From CANMIH01 sp049116335 (GTDB taxonomy: Bacteria; Pseudomonadota; Alphaproteobacteria; Rhodobacterales; Rhodobacteraceae), in NCBI GenBank assembly GCA_049116335.1, contig JAGDYZ010000005.1, forward strand, positions 62,001-126,000: a DNA stretch of 64,000 bases, written 5' to 3'. The notes beneath the pieces were generated by a model. The model did not search any database and was not told the DNA's origin. It saw nothing but the letters and a program-made list of their open reading frames with translations. Below, piece after piece: positions 43,253 to 51,383 of this stretch (positions are counted from its first letter, which is position 1; each line of letters opens with the position of its first letter). A program made the translations under genes and the position numbers.

Positions 43253-43393
43253 TGTGGACCTCACTGTCAGTTTGTTGTGGCTTGAAACTGGCCTACTCGA
43301 CGGGGCAGAGTCAAAGGAGAAAATTGGTTTGACGCCCGCATCACAACCGTAACAGCGCTTGACCCCGCGGCACAGGCGCGGCATCTCAAGCCT

Positions 43394-43729
43394 ATGCTGA
43401 TCTATAAAATTCTTCGCGCGCCCGAATGGGCCCAGTTGCAAGCCGAAGCTGAAACCGCTGGCGCTCCTATTGATGTAGCTGACGGCTACATCCACTTTTC
43501 GACTGCCGATCAGGCCCGGGAAACCGCGGCCAAACATTTTGCCGGTGAAGATGGGTTGCTCCTTCTCGCACTTGAGGCGGACGCGCTGTCACCTCTGAAG
43601 TGGGAGCCATCTCGAGGTGGTGCCTTGTTCCCGCATCTGTATGGCCCCCTGCGGCTTGTCGACGTGTTGTGGTCCAAACCCCTTCCTTTGGCTGGCGATA
43701 CCCATGAGTTTCCCACCGATTTCGCCTAA
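43394..43729 (+). CDS. DUF952 family protein
   Basis: The protein has 111 residues with the DUF952 hallmarks: MLIYKILRAPEWAQLQ at the start, DVADGYIHFSTADQ (about 28-41) and a late FPHLYGPL. The fold is related to ADP-ribosyltransferase-like folds, but the family has no assigned function. It lies 67 nt before pyrD on the same strand, an arrangement seen in other Rhodobacterales, so the two may be cotranscribed. Confidence 0.88.
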   Translation: MLIYKILRAPEWAQLQAEAETAGAPIDVADGYIHFSTADQARETAAKHFAGEDGLLLLALEADALSPLKWEPSRGGALFPHLYGPLRLVDVLWSKPLPLAGDTHEFPTDFA

Positions 43730-43796
43730 CCAAACCCAAAATCGAGACAGCGCTTGAAGACGCAAAAGCGTTCGATGACTTAGGAGACTGTGCCAC

Positions 43797-44855
43797 ATGA
43801 ATTTGTTAGAAAAGGCCGGGCTAACGCTGCTGCATAAAGTCGACCCTGAAACCGCACATGGGCTTGCCATCAAGGCGCTTCAGATGGGATTGGCCCCGAC
43901 ACCCGGTGTTGTCACATCAGACCGTCTGCGCACGCAGGTCGCAGGTCTCACTTTGCCCAACCCCGTTGGACTGGCGGCCGGGTTCGACAAAAACGCCACT
44001 GCGCTTGATGGGCTCTCGAAATCTGGTTTTGGGTTTATTGAGGTTGGCGCGGCTACACCGCGCGCGCAGCCTGGCAACCCCAAACCAAGGCTGTTCCGAT
44101 TGACCGAAGATCAGGCGGCCATCAATCGGTTCGGCTTTAACAATGACGGGATGCAAGCCATCTCGGCGCGCCTTGCTGATCGCCCGAAAGGCACAGTGAC
44201 TGGCCTTAACCTTGGCGCCAACAAAGACAGCACCGATCGCGCCGCCGATTTCGCCATGGTGTTGCGCGAATGTGGCCGGCACGTTGATTTTGCCACCGTC
44301 AATGTCAGCTCTCCAAACACCGAAAAGCTGCGTGACCTACAGGGCAAAGATGCTCTGGCCGCGCTTTTGGCTGGTGTCATGGAAGCACGTGCCGAATTGC
44401 CAATTCCCATTCCGGTCTTTCTGAAAATTGCCCCGGATCTTGATGCACAAGGCATTGAAGATGTGGCCGAAGTCGCTCTCTCTTCTGGTGTTGCGGGTGT
44501 CATTGCAACAAACACCACTCTCTCCCGTGAGGGATTGAAATCATCGCACGCGGGCGAAGCCGGTGGCTTGTCCGGCCAACCAGTGTTCGAGAAATCCACA
44601 CGTGTTCTGGCCAGTCTTTCCAAGCTGACTGACGGAACTCTCCCAATCATTGGTGTTGGTGGCATTGGCTCCGCAGAACAGGCCTATGCCAAAATCCTCG
44701 CGGGTGCCTCGGCCGTCCAGCTTTACACCGCGTTGGTGTTTGGTGGCCTGAGCCTTGCCGCTGATGTCGCCAGAGGGCTCGACGCGCTCCTGGCCCGAGA
44801 CGGTTTCGCCAACGTATCTGAGGCGGTTGGAACAGGGCGTGACGCATGGCTATGA
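43797..44855 (+). CDS. pyrD: Quinone-dependent dihydroorotate dehydrogenase (class 2)
   Basis: The 352-residue protein catalyses the membrane-associated step of pyrimidine synthesis, oxidising dihydroorotate to orotate with FMN and quinone. The N-terminal helix pair (LLHKVDPETAHGLAIKAL) is the class 2 membrane and quinone domain. The barrel has GLAAGFDKNA, the catalytic-serine motif NVSSPNTEKLR, ATNTTLSREG and VGGIGSAEQAYAKI. The gene overlaps the following ArsC-like gene by 10 bp. Confidence 0.96.
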   Translation: MNLLEKAGLTLLHKVDPETAHGLAIKALQMGLAPTPGVVTSDRLRTQVAGLTLPNPVGLAAGFDKNATALDGLSKSGFGFIEVGAATPRAQPGNPKPRLFRLTEDQAAINRFGFNNDGMQAISARLADRPKGTVTGLNLGANKDSTDRAADFAMVLRECGRHVDFATVNVSSPNTEKLRDLQGKDALAALLAGVMEARAELPIPIPVFLKIAPDLDAQGIEDVAEVALSSGVAGVIATNTTLSREGLKSSHAGEAGGLSGQPVFEKSTRVLASLSKLTDGTLPIIGVGGIGSAEQAYAKILAGASAVQLYTALVFGGLSLAADVARGLDALLARDGFANVSEAVGTGRDAWL

Positions 44856-45190
44856 TTTTGTGGCACAATCCGCGCTGTTCAAAATCTCGGCAAACACTTG
44901 CTCTTTTGGAAGAACGCGGCGTGGTCTTTGAGGTCCGCCGATATCTCGAAGATGCCCCAAACTTGGCTGAGCTCACCTCGGCGCAGACATCGCTCAAGGT
45001 ACCGGCCCTCGCAATGATGCGGACTAAAGAAGTCGAGTTTAAAGCATTGGGCCTGTCACAAGACAGCACAGAAACTGAGCTGCTTGAGGCGATGGTCAAA
45101 GTCCCAAAGCTAATTGAACGGCCCGTATTTTTCAACGGGGACAAAGCCGCTATCGGGCGGCCCCCGGAGAAGGTTCTTGATATCCTCTAG
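44846..45190 (+). CDS. ArsC/YfgD-family glutaredoxin-like protein
   Basis: The 114-residue protein has the ArsC thioredoxin-like fold with the active-site motif HNPRCSKSRQTLALLEERG; C10 is the redox cysteine, and the RCSKSR form is that of YfgD/ArsC relatives. The C-terminal segment LIERPVFFNGDKAAIGRPPEKV contains the usual RPVxxxGxxAxxGRPPE arginines. These enzymes reduce arsenate with glutathione and glutaredoxin, but many genomic members have no proven role. It is coupled to pyrD by overlap. A start at the second Met (44852) is possible. Confidence 0.88.
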   Translation: MAMILWHNPRCSKSRQTLALLEERGVVFEVRRYLEDAPNLAELTSAQTSLKVPALAMMRTKEVEFKALGLSQDSTETELLEAMVKVPKLIERPVFFNGDKAAIGRPPEKVLDIL

Positions 45191-45194
45191 AGCC

Positions 45195-45222
45195 AAAAAA
45201 CGCCCCTGACTTGGGGCGTTCT
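45195..45222. terminator. Bidirectional terminator between the ArsC-like gene and trpF
   Basis: AACGCCCC (45199-45206) pairs with GGGGCGTT (45213-45220). On the minus strand the hairpin is followed by TTTTTT, so it is strongest for trpF, and it can also serve the plus-strand gene. Confidence 0.88.
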
Positions 45223-45223
45223 T

Positions 45224-45883
45224 TCAAAGCTTTGGAATTTCCTGCGCGCCTTTTGTGGCATTGATAAAGGCCCTAATCTTCCCCGCGTCTTTCAGTCCCG
45301 GCGCGCTTTCGACACCAGAGGAAAGATCAACCTGGCTTGCGCCCGTCAATTCAATTGCACGCTGCACGTTTTCGGGTGTAAGCCCCCCTGCCAACATCCA
45401 AGGGCGGCTCCAACGACGTCCAGCGATCAATCGCCAATCAAAGGTCAAACCGTTGCCTCCTGGCAGGTCTGCAGATTTCGACGGCTTTGCATCCACCAAA
45501 ATCTGATCCGCTACCTGAGAATATTGGTCCAGTTTCAGCAGATCATCCGCATCGGCCACGCCCACAGCTTTCATAACGGGTAGGCCAAATTTCGAGCGAA
45601 CCTCTGCCACACGCTGCGGACTTTCCGCTCCATGCAGCTGGATCATATCCAGAGGCACACGCTGCGTGATCGCCTCAAGCTCAGCGTCACTTGCATTGAC
45701 GGTCAAGGCCACCTTAGCGAGGCCGACAGGCGCCAGAAAGGCCAGTTCCCGTGCGGTTTCAATTGACACATTTCGCGGGCTCTTGGCAAAAAAGACCAAC
45801 CCGAAATACGCGCCCCCCGCATCGGCCACGGCAGCGACGTCCTCGGGCCGGGTCAATCCACAGATTTTGGTGCGAACTTCCAT
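45224..45883 (-). CDS. trpF: Phosphoribosylanthranilate isomerase TrpF
   Basis: The ATG behind AAGGAA gives 219 residues; a TTG five codons earlier overlaps that site and is rejected. The barrel enzyme isomerises phosphoribosylanthranilate in tryptophan synthesis. The catalytic cysteine is in KICGLTR (C8), and the general acid aspartate is in ILVDA. The phosphate-binding LAGGLTPENV and SSGVESAPG-type loops are present. It lies downstream of rpsA-ihfB-lapA on the same strand but is separated from lapA by a terminator. Confidence 0.95.
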   Translation of the reverse strand: MEVRTKICGLTRPEDVAAVADAGGAYFGLVFFAKSPRNVSIETARELAFLAPVGLAKVALTVNASDAELEAITQRVPLDMIQLHGAESPQRVAEVRSKFGLPVMKAVGVADADDLLKLDQYSQVADQILVDAKPSKSADLPGGNGLTFDWRLIAGRRWSRPWMLAGGLTPENVQRAIELTGASQVDLSSGVESAPGLKDAGKIRAFINATKGAQEIPKL

Positions 45884-45903
45884 CGCGCATTCCTTCAAAC
45901 GTC

Positions 45904-45928
45904 AAAAAAGGAGAGGCGTGGCCCCTCC
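45904..45928 (-). terminator. Rho-independent terminator after lapA
   Basis: On the minus strand GGAGGGG pairs with CCTCTCC (one G-T pair) around CCACG and is followed by six T residues. It lies 30 nt after the lapA stop and 21 nt before the trpF start, so trpF needs its own promoter or readthrough. Confidence 0.82.
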
Positions 45929-45957
45929 CTCCTATTTCAAAACGCACTCAGTGCCGG

Positions 45958-46317
45958 TCAGCTTGCTTGATCCAGCAGCGCCAGTACCTCGTCTTTGTCT
46001 TTGTCGCGCTCGGCCTGGGTTTTCTTCAGGGTCCGCTCGAGCTTGCGCACCTCTGCGCCTTTTCGTGACGCCTCGGCGCGATGCTTGTGTTCACGCAGAT
46101 ATTCAATGCCATAGCCCATAACGAGCCCCAAAGCGATCCCGCCAAAAAACACCAGAAACAGTGGTAATGAGATGGAATAGGTCACGGCCTCAGCGCCAGG
46201 AGCCTGTTGCAAAGAAGTGGGCAACGAATGGAGCTCAACCATCTGACGATTGGCCAAAGCGATTACGATCAGGAACACCGCGATGACGGCGTAAACAGCA
46301 TACCGAAAATAACGCAT
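45958..46317 (-). CDS. lapA: LapA-domain (DUF1049) membrane protein
   Basis: The 119-residue protein has two membrane helices (about 5-22 and 48-70) and then a basic coiled coil (about 75-115). This is the LapA (lipopolysaccharide assembly protein A, DUF1049) layout. In E. coli LapA works with LapB to control LpxC degradation; in alphaproteobacteria the function is less clear. It lies 4 nt after ihfB, in the conserved rpsA-ihfB-lapA order. Confidence 0.87.
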   Translation of the reverse strand: MRYFRYAVYAVIAVFLIVIALANRQMVELHSLPTSLQQAPGAEAVTYSISLPLFLVFFGGIALGLVMGYGIEYLREHKHRAEASRKGAEVRKLERTLKKTQAERDKDKDEVLALLDQAS

Positions 46318-46321
46318 AAAC

Positions 46322-46603
46322 TTAGTTTCCGTTTAGACGGTCCCGGAGCAACTTTCCAGTTTTGAAAAACGGTACGTGCTTTTCCTCGACCTCTACCGAA
46401 TCCCCTGTACGGGGGTTCCGGCCGGTGCGCGCGTCCCGCTTCTTGACAGAAAATGCCCCGAAGCCCCGCAATTCGACCCGGTCGCCCCGAGCCATAGCAT
46501 TGGTGATTTCTTCGAAGATCGTATTCACAATCCTCTCTACGTCACGCTGATACAGATGCGGGTTCTCATCTGCAATCTTCTGGATCAATTCCGACCTGAT
46601 CAT
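46322..46603 (-). CDS. ihfB: Integration host factor subunit beta
   Basis: The 93-residue protein starts MIRSELIQKIADENP, the family N-terminus. It carries the beta-arm DNA-intercalation segment RTGRNPRTGDSV with the conserved proline, and GFGAFSVKKRDAR. With IhfA it bends DNA by about 160 degrees at specific sites in promoters, replication and recombination. The open frame to 46837 upstream is not family sequence and is rejected. It follows rpsA after a terminator, so it likely has its own promoter in the 306-bp gap. Confidence 0.96.
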   Translation of the reverse strand: MIRSELIQKIADENPHLYQRDVERIVNTIFEEITNAMARGDRVELRGFGAFSVKKRDARTGRNPRTGDSVEVEEKHVPFFKTGKLLRDRLNGN

Positions 46604-46859
46604 TGGGCCACACTCCCCTGTAATCCACAATGCACTTGGTTTGTAAGGATCGACTATAAGGTGCTGAGGCGCATCCGAAAACTGTAAGTTAGGTGCAATA
46701 TCGCTGAATTGGGCCACTTTAGCGATATCATTTGTGTCGGCGCGCACGAATAACGCGAATTCCGTCAAAAGTGCCTGTTTTGACATCAGCTTAGCACTGC
46801 GTCGATTCGCCCAACGGGCTTTCCGCCTCGATCGCAAAAATCCAACGCCTCTGCAAAGG
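46604..46859. other. Intergenic region upstream of ihfB
   Basis: This stretch belongs to the 306-bp gap between rpsA and ihfB. I see no gene in it. It follows the rpsA terminator and is A/T-richer near 46660-46760, so it probably holds the ihfB promoter, though no single promoter can be assigned with confidence. Confidence 0.4.
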
Positions 46860-46887
46860 AAAAGGCCCGGCGTTCGCCGGGCCTTTC
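46860..46887 (-). terminator. Rho-independent terminator after rpsA
   Basis: AAAGGCCCGGCG and CGCCGGGCCTTT are exact 12-bp complements (46861-46872 and 46875-46886) around a 2-nt centre. It lies 23 nt after the rpsA stop, with a short T-run on the minus strand. Confidence 0.9.
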
Positions 46888-46909
46888 AAATTCAAAACGA
46901 TCGAGTGAC

Positions 46910-48592
46910 TTACTCGTCGTCGCCGCCTTTGAGGGCCGCACCAAGGATGTCGCCCAGCGACGCACCCGAGTCGGAGGAACCATACTGCTGTACGGCTTCT
47001 TTCTCTTCTGCGATTTCGCGCGCTTTGATCGACAGACCCAGACGACGGGTTTTGCTGTCGATGTTGGTTACGCGAACGTCCAGTTTGTCACCGGTGTTGA
47101 AACGCTCAGGGCGCTGCTCAGCACGGTCACGCGACAGGTCGGAACGACGGATGAAGGACTTCATGCCTTCGTACTCAACCTCGATGCCGCCATCTTCGAT
47201 TGCGGTCACTTCAACGGTTACGATCGAACCACGCTTCACGCCGCCAACGGCATCTGCGAACTTGTCGCCACCCAGAGCTTTGATCGAGAGCGAGATGCGC
47301 TCTTTCTCGATGTCAACTTCCGAAACAACGGCCGAAACCATGTCGCCTTTGCGGTAGTTCTGGATCGCTTCTTCGCCACGCTCGTCCCACGACAGGTCGG
47401 AGAGGTGAACCATGCCGTCGATGTCGCCTTCGAGGCCAATGAACAGACCGAATTCGGTGATGTTCTTGACTTCGCCTTCCACCTGAGTGCCCTCGGGGTG
47501 GGTTTCGGCAAACTGCTCCCACGGGTTGCGCATGGTCTGCTTGAGACCCAGCGAAACACGACGCTTGGAACCATCGATTTCCAGAACCATGACGTCAACT
47601 TCCTGCGAAGTCGAAACGATCTTGCCTGGGTGTACGTTCTTCTTGGTCCACGACATTTCCGAAACGTGTACCAGACCTTCAACGCCAGCTTCCAGCTCAA
47701 CAAATGCACCGTAATCGGTGATGTTGGTGACGCGGCCTTTGTGGACCGACGACAGCGGATACTTGACGCCAACCAGATCCCATGGATCTTCCTGCAGCTG
47801 CTTCATGCCGAGGCTGATGCGGTGGGTCTCTTTGTTGATCTTGATCACCTGGACCTTGATGGTCTCGCCGATGGTCAGGATCTCGGACGGGTGGTTCACA
47901 CGACGCCATGCCATGTCGGTGACGTGCAGCAGGCCGTCAACGCCGCCGAGGTCAACAAACGCACCGTATTCGGTGATGTTCTTAACAACGCCGTCGATCG
48001 AGTCACCTTCCTGCAGCTTGCCGATAACTTCGGCACGCTGTTCGGCACGCGATTCTTCAAGGATTGCACGACGCGACACAACGATGTTGCCACGACGACG
48101 GTCCATTTTCAGGATCTGGAACGGCTGCTTCAGACCCATCAGCGGGCCTGCGTCGCGTACGGGACGTACGTCAACCTGCGAGCCGGGCAGGAATGCAACT
48201 GCGCCACCCAGGTCGACAGTAAAGCCGCCTTTGACGCGACCGAAGATCGCGCCTTCGACGCGTGCATCGTCTGCGTATGCTTTTTCCAGGCGATCCCACG
48301 CTTCTTCGCGGCGGGCCATCTCACGCGAGATAACCGCTTCACCGCGAGCGTTTTCAGCTGCGCGCAGGTAAACTTCGACTTCGTCGCCTACTGCAACAGC
48401 CGGAGCTTCACCAGGTTCTGCGAATTCTTTAAGTTCGACGCGGCCTTCCATTTTGTAGCCAACGTCGATGATGGCTTGGCCTGCTTCAATTGCAATGACC
48501 TTACCTTTGACAACCGAACCCTCTTCGGGGGTGTCCATTTCGAAGCTTTCGTTAAGGAGGGCTTCGAATTCCTCCATGGTTGTATTAGCCAT
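46910..48592 (-). CDS. rpsA: 30S ribosomal protein S1
   Basis: The 560-residue protein consists of six S1 (OB-fold) domains. The last four are highly alike, each with a segment of the type ITEYGAFVDLGGVDGLLHV followed by SW or AW. It binds mRNA on the 30S subunit and allows initiation on structured or weakly matched messages. The C-terminal tail is acidic and ends GGDDE. A promoter (TTGATC-17 bp-TATAAG) is seen upstream at 48792-48820. It keeps its conserved neighbour ihfB but is separated from cmk by a four-gene insertion. Confidence 0.97.
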   Translation of the reverse strand: MANTTMEEFEALLNESFEMDTPEEGSVVKGKVIAIEAGQAIIDVGYKMEGRVELKEFAEPGEAPAVAVGDEVEVYLRAAENARGEAVISREMARREEAWDRLEKAYADDARVEGAIFGRVKGGFTVDLGGAVAFLPGSQVDVRPVRDAGPLMGLKQPFQILKMDRRRGNIVVSRRAILEESRAEQRAEVIGKLQEGDSIDGVVKNITEYGAFVDLGGVDGLLHVTDMAWRRVNHPSEILTIGETIKVQVIKINKETHRISLGMKQLQEDPWDLVGVKYPLSSVHKGRVTNITDYGAFVELEAGVEGLVHVSEMSWTKKNVHPGKIVSTSQEVDVMVLEIDGSKRRVSLGLKQTMRNPWEQFAETHPEGTQVEGEVKNITEFGLFIGLEGDIDGMVHLSDLSWDERGEEAIQNYRKGDMVSAVVSEVDIEKERISLSIKALGGDKFADAVGGVKRGSIVTVEVTAIEDGGIEVEYEGMKSFIRRSDLSRDRAEQRPERFNTGDKLDVRVTNIDSKTRRLGLSIKAREIAEEKEAVQQYGSSDSGASLGDILGAALKGGDDE

Positions 48593-48719
48593 CTGGCGCT
48601 ATTTTCCTTTGTAACACTATGCTGGCCGAGCGGTTGTCTCCGCCGGTCTTGGGGTTGGTCTTTCAAGCTGCGCCGCCCGCAATTGGGCAACACGGAACGA
48701 AGTGAGCAAACAAACACAA

Positions 48720-48743
48720 AGGGCCGGAGGTTGCCCCGACCCT
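48720..48743 (-). other. Hairpin in the rpsA leader
   Basis: On the minus strand AGGGTCGGGG and CCTCCGGCCCT form an imperfect stem, followed by TTTGTGTTTG. It lies between the rpsA promoter and the rpsA start. It may be a leader structure used for control of S1 synthesis, or a weak terminator for transcripts arriving from the COG0523 gene upstream. The two roles cannot be separated from sequence. Confidence 0.4.
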
Positions 48744-48791
48744 GCTCATATTGTCGTCCGTGCGTTTACCGCATCTCTGTTGACAGCGCGG

Positions 48792-48820
48792 CTTATACGG
48801 GGGATGCGCCTTAGGATCAA
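48792..48820 (-). promoter_or_regulatory. Probable sigma-70 type promoter for rpsA
   Basis: On the minus strand TTGATC (48815-48820) is separated by exactly 17 nt from TATAAG (48792-48797). Transcription would begin near 48785, giving a leader of about 190 nt before rpsA. Confidence 0.6.
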
Positions 48821-48857
48821 CCCCCGAGCCCCTTTGTTCATTGGGCAGAGACGCGAT

Positions 48858-50060
48858 TTATGCTGCCTGCCATTGCGGGAAAGGATCTTTGCGTCCCGCC
48901 CAGCGATCTAGGACCGCCTGAGGCGCGTCTTCGTCAGCAAGACATGCATCCAAAGTCCGCTTTAATTCCTCCGGATTTAGACCAACCCCAATGAATACAA
49001 GCTCTTGCCGACGATCCCCCCAGTCCTCAGTCCAGTGTGTTTCCAACTCCTGCATCACCGAGGGGTGCTGTGGCCATCGCGCCCTCGGCACGGCCACCCA
49101 CCAGCGGCCCAACGGACCGATCGAAGAAACCGCGCCAGCGAGGGAAAACTCGATGGCCCAATCGGGACGCGACGCGACCCAAAAATGCCCCTTGGCCCGA
49201 ATGACACCCGCCATGTCCTTATTCAACGCGTGATGGATTCGCTCTGGATCAAACGGACGCTTGGCCCGGTAGACGTAAGATGAGATGCCATATTCCTCGG
49301 TTTCGGGAACATGGTTGTCGAACTCATACAGTTCCTTTGCCCACAGCGGGTGCTCATGGGCTGTGTCAAAGTCAAACAGGCCAGTGTCGAAAATGTCCCC
49401 CGCGTCGACCTGCGACTGGTCTGTTTGAATCACCTTCGCGTCTGGATTCAGGGCTTTGATGATTGTCAGCGCAGCTGAAGTTTTTTCCGGGCCTGCGTCC
49501 GTGGTTTTGTTGAGAACGATCACATCTGCAAATTCGATTTGCTCCGTCAGTAATGTCACCAACGTCCGGTCGTCCTGCTCTCCAAGGCTTTCTCCTCGCT
49601 CGCTGAGAAAATCATGGCTGCTGAAATCTGCAAGCAGATTTACGGCATCAACAACTGTAACCATGGTGTCCAATCGTGCCGTGTCGGACAGGCTATGACC
49701 ATGCTCATCCCGGAATGCGAAGGTCGCCGCAACTGGAAGCGGTTCGGCAATGCCCGTGCTTTCGATCAGCAGATAGTCAAAACGTCCCTCTTTTGCCAGT
49801 CGCCCCACTTCTTGCAACAGATCGTCCCGCAGGGTGCAACAAATGCAGCCGTTGGTCATTTCGACCAGCTTTTCATCTTGGTGAGACAGTTCGGAGCCGC
49901 TGCGCACCAGATCTGCATCGATGTTGACCTCGCTCATGTCATTTACAATGACAGCCACGCGTCGGCCGTCTCGGTTGTTGAGAACATGGTTCAAAAGCGT
50001 GGTTTTCCCGGCACCTAGAAAGCCGGACAGAACAGTTACGGGAAGTCGGGTGTCAATCAT
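48858..50060 (-). CDS. COG0523 (CobW-like) GTPase, probable zinc metallochaperone
   Basis: From MIDTRLPV the protein has 400 residues. The G3E GTPase has the P-loop GFLGAGKTT (13-21), the metal-binding motif GCICC (71-75, with C72, C74 and C75) and ESTGIAEP. A CobW C-terminal domain (about 280-385) includes the usual RAKGHFWVASRP. COG0523 proteins move zinc or cobalt to client proteins using GTP. A palindromic Zur-type box just upstream points to zinc, so this is probably a ZigA/ZagA-type chaperone and not a B12 protein. Upstream in-frame codons to 50135 cross that box and are rejected. Confidence 0.9.
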   Translation of the reverse strand: MIDTRLPVTVLSGFLGAGKTTLLNHVLNNRDGRRVAVIVNDMSEVNIDADLVRSGSELSHQDEKLVEMTNGCICCTLRDDLLQEVGRLAKEGRFDYLLIESTGIAEPLPVAATFAFRDEHGHSLSDTARLDTMVTVVDAVNLLADFSSHDFLSERGESLGEQDDRTLVTLLTEQIEFADVIVLNKTTDAGPEKTSAALTIIKALNPDAKVIQTDQSQVDAGDIFDTGLFDFDTAHEHPLWAKELYEFDNHVPETEEYGISSYVYRAKRPFDPERIHHALNKDMAGVIRAKGHFWVASRPDWAIEFSLAGAVSSIGPLGRWWVAVPRARWPQHPSVMQELETHWTEDWGDRRQELVFIGVGLNPEELKRTLDACLADEDAPQAVLDRWAGRKDPFPQWQAA

Positions 50061-50080
50061 GGGGGGCCTCATTCGTTTGC

Positions 50081-50103
50081 GATACGTTATATCATAACAT
50101 ATC
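50081..50103. promoter_or_regulatory. Zur-type box upstream of the COG0523 GTPase
   Basis: A 23-bp imperfect palindrome with half-sites GATACGTTAT and ATAACATATC lies 21 bp from the COG0523 start. The core matches the proteobacterial Zur pattern GTTATA-N-TATAAC apart from the centre. Position and gene function agree with repression by zinc-loaded Zur. The GNAT gene starts 88 bp away on the other side and might share the control. Confidence 0.75.
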
Positions 50104-50190
50104 ACTCCTGATGCAAGCCCTATGTTCTTTTCCAACCGCTTCAGCCAAGTATACGAGAACTTGGCCCCCTCTTCCTATTGAGCAGCTCTT

Positions 50191-50598
50191 ATGGAAATTC
50201 ATCGCATTACATCCGAGGCTTCGTTGCCCATTCGCAAAGCTGTGCTTTGGCCAGACCATCCAATCGAAGCCAGTCAAGTCGACGGAGATGAGACAGCACA
50301 GCATTTCGGAGGGTTCAAAGAAGACCACCTCATTTGCGTGGCATCTCTGTTCCCCTCAGAGACCGAGATCCGGCTGCGCAAATTCGCAACGCTTCGGGAT
50401 TTTCAGGGGAACGGCGTAGGCAGTGCGATGATGTCTCATCTGCTTACTCATGCGCGGCAACAGGGTTTCGCGCGATTTTGGTTTGATGCGCGTGAAAGCG
50501 CCATGCCGTTTTATGCAAGGTTCGGATTCGAAACGGAGAGTACACGTTTTTTCAAACGCGACATTCCCTACAGACGTATGTTTCTTGACCTAAATTGA
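50191..50598 (+). CDS. GNAT-family N-acetyltransferase
   Basis: The 135-residue protein has the GNAT fold. The acetyl-CoA pyrophosphate-binding motif is in FQGNGVGSAMMSHLL (about 71-85), preceded by a central strand RKFATL, and the C-terminal YARFGFETES segment is typical. The substrate is unknown; the size and form resemble ElaA- or YjgM-like small acetyltransferases. It is divergent from the COG0523 gene. A GC-rich hairpin (50602-50623) follows its stop. Confidence 0.87.
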   Translation: MEIHRITSEASLPIRKAVLWPDHPIEASQVDGDETAQHFGGFKEDHLICVASLFPSETEIRLRKFATLRDFQGNGVGSAMMSHLLTHARQQGFARFWFDARESAMPFYARFGFETESTRFFKRDIPYRRMFLDLN

Positions 50599-50630
50599 AT
50601 CGGGCCGCCCTTGCAGACGGCCCAAACACA

Positions 50631-51269
50631 TCAGTTGATCTCGGTGATCAACGTCTCTTTTGACTTACGAACCTTCTTCATGTTCACAAGCCAGTCCTGG
50701 TCTTCCTGACGGTATCCGACCGGTAGCAAGATCACCGAACGCAGGCCCTTTTCTTTAAGGCCCAGGATCTCATCAACCTGCTCGGGATCAAATCCCTCCA
50801 TTGGAGTGCTGTCCACACCCGCTTCTGCCGCCGCAATCAAAGCAAACCCAAGCGCAATATAGGCCTGACGCGCCGCATGGTTGTAGTTCACCTCCGCGTC
50901 GCGCGGCAGATACATGCCTTTGAGGTTTTCGAAATACCCGGTCAGCATCTCGCTCTTGCCGCGCTCGTCTTCCATCTGTGCGACAACGCCATCGATACGA
51001 TCTGTCGAGTAGTTGTCCCAGGCGGCGAAAACCAACAGATCCGACGCTTCGGTGATCTGCGCCTGATCCCACCCCACGGCGCGGATCTTGTCACGCAGCT
51101 CCGGGTTCTTGACGACGAACACCTCAAACGGCTGTGTGCCGGATGATGTCGGCGCCATGCGGATCGCCTCAAGGATCAGCTCAAGCTTCTCCGGTTCGAC
51201 CTTTTTCGAAGGATCCATTTTCTTCGTTGCGTAACGCCAGTTCAGTTTTTCCAGCAGGGGAATGCTCAT
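50631..51269 (-). CDS. Nitroreductase-family NAD(P)H-dependent oxidoreductase
   Basis: From MSIPLLEK the protein has 212 residues and belongs to the NfsB/FMN-nitroreductase family. It has LNWRYATKKMDPSKK near the N-terminus, RMAPTSSGTQPFEVFVV (about 40-56) around FMN, and GVDSTPMEGF-(D)PE near 160. These dimeric flavoproteins reduce quinones, nitro compounds or dihydropteridines. The HxlR-type gene is divergent with a palindrome in between, a common regulatory pairing. The ORF is open upstream to 51341 but overlaps the promoter region. Confidence 0.92.
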   Translation of the reverse strand: MSIPLLEKLNWRYATKKMDPSKKVEPEKLELILEAIRMAPTSSGTQPFEVFVVKNPELRDKIRAVGWDQAQITEASDLLVFAAWDNYSTDRIDGVVAQMEDERGKSEMLTGYFENLKGMYLPRDAEVNYNHAARQAYIALGFALIAAAEAGVDSTPMEGFDPEQVDEILGLKEKGLRSVILLPVGYRQEDQDWLVNMKKVRKSKETLITEIN

Positions 51270-51355
51270 GTCAGTCTCTCGAATTCCAAGGGTAGTATCA
51301 GTTTGTGACTGGCTATATATTCCATACCGAATGCGCCGCAAGAAGGCACATCTTC

Positions 51356-51368
51356 GTAACCCGGTTAC
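51356..51368. promoter_or_regulatory. Short palindrome, candidate HxlR operator
   Basis: GTAACCCGGTTAC is a palindrome (6+6 with one central base) 15 bp before the HxlR-type gene, in the space shared with the nitroreductase gene. Autoregulation is inferred from position only. Confidence 0.35.
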
Positions 51369-51383
51369 ACAAAGGGAACCACT

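Noticed and set aside
43253..43537. N-terminal extension of the 5'-nucleotidase
   Set aside because: The signal peptide starts at 43252. The extension would place a long non-family segment before it and overlap the divergent DUF952 gene.
46604..46837. N-terminal extension of ihfB
   Set aside because: IHF beta begins MIRSEL; the added residues are not family sequence and would cross the promoter region.
47405..48814. A 469-codon open frame on the plus strand opposite rpsA
   Set aside because: It lies wholly antisense to a certain ribosomal protein gene. It has no recognisable domain and arises from the biased codon use of rpsA.
50602..50623. GC-rich hairpin after the GNAT gene as a strong terminator
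   Set aside because: GGGCCG and CGGCCC pair over a long loop, but no T-run follows, so I mention it only under the gene.
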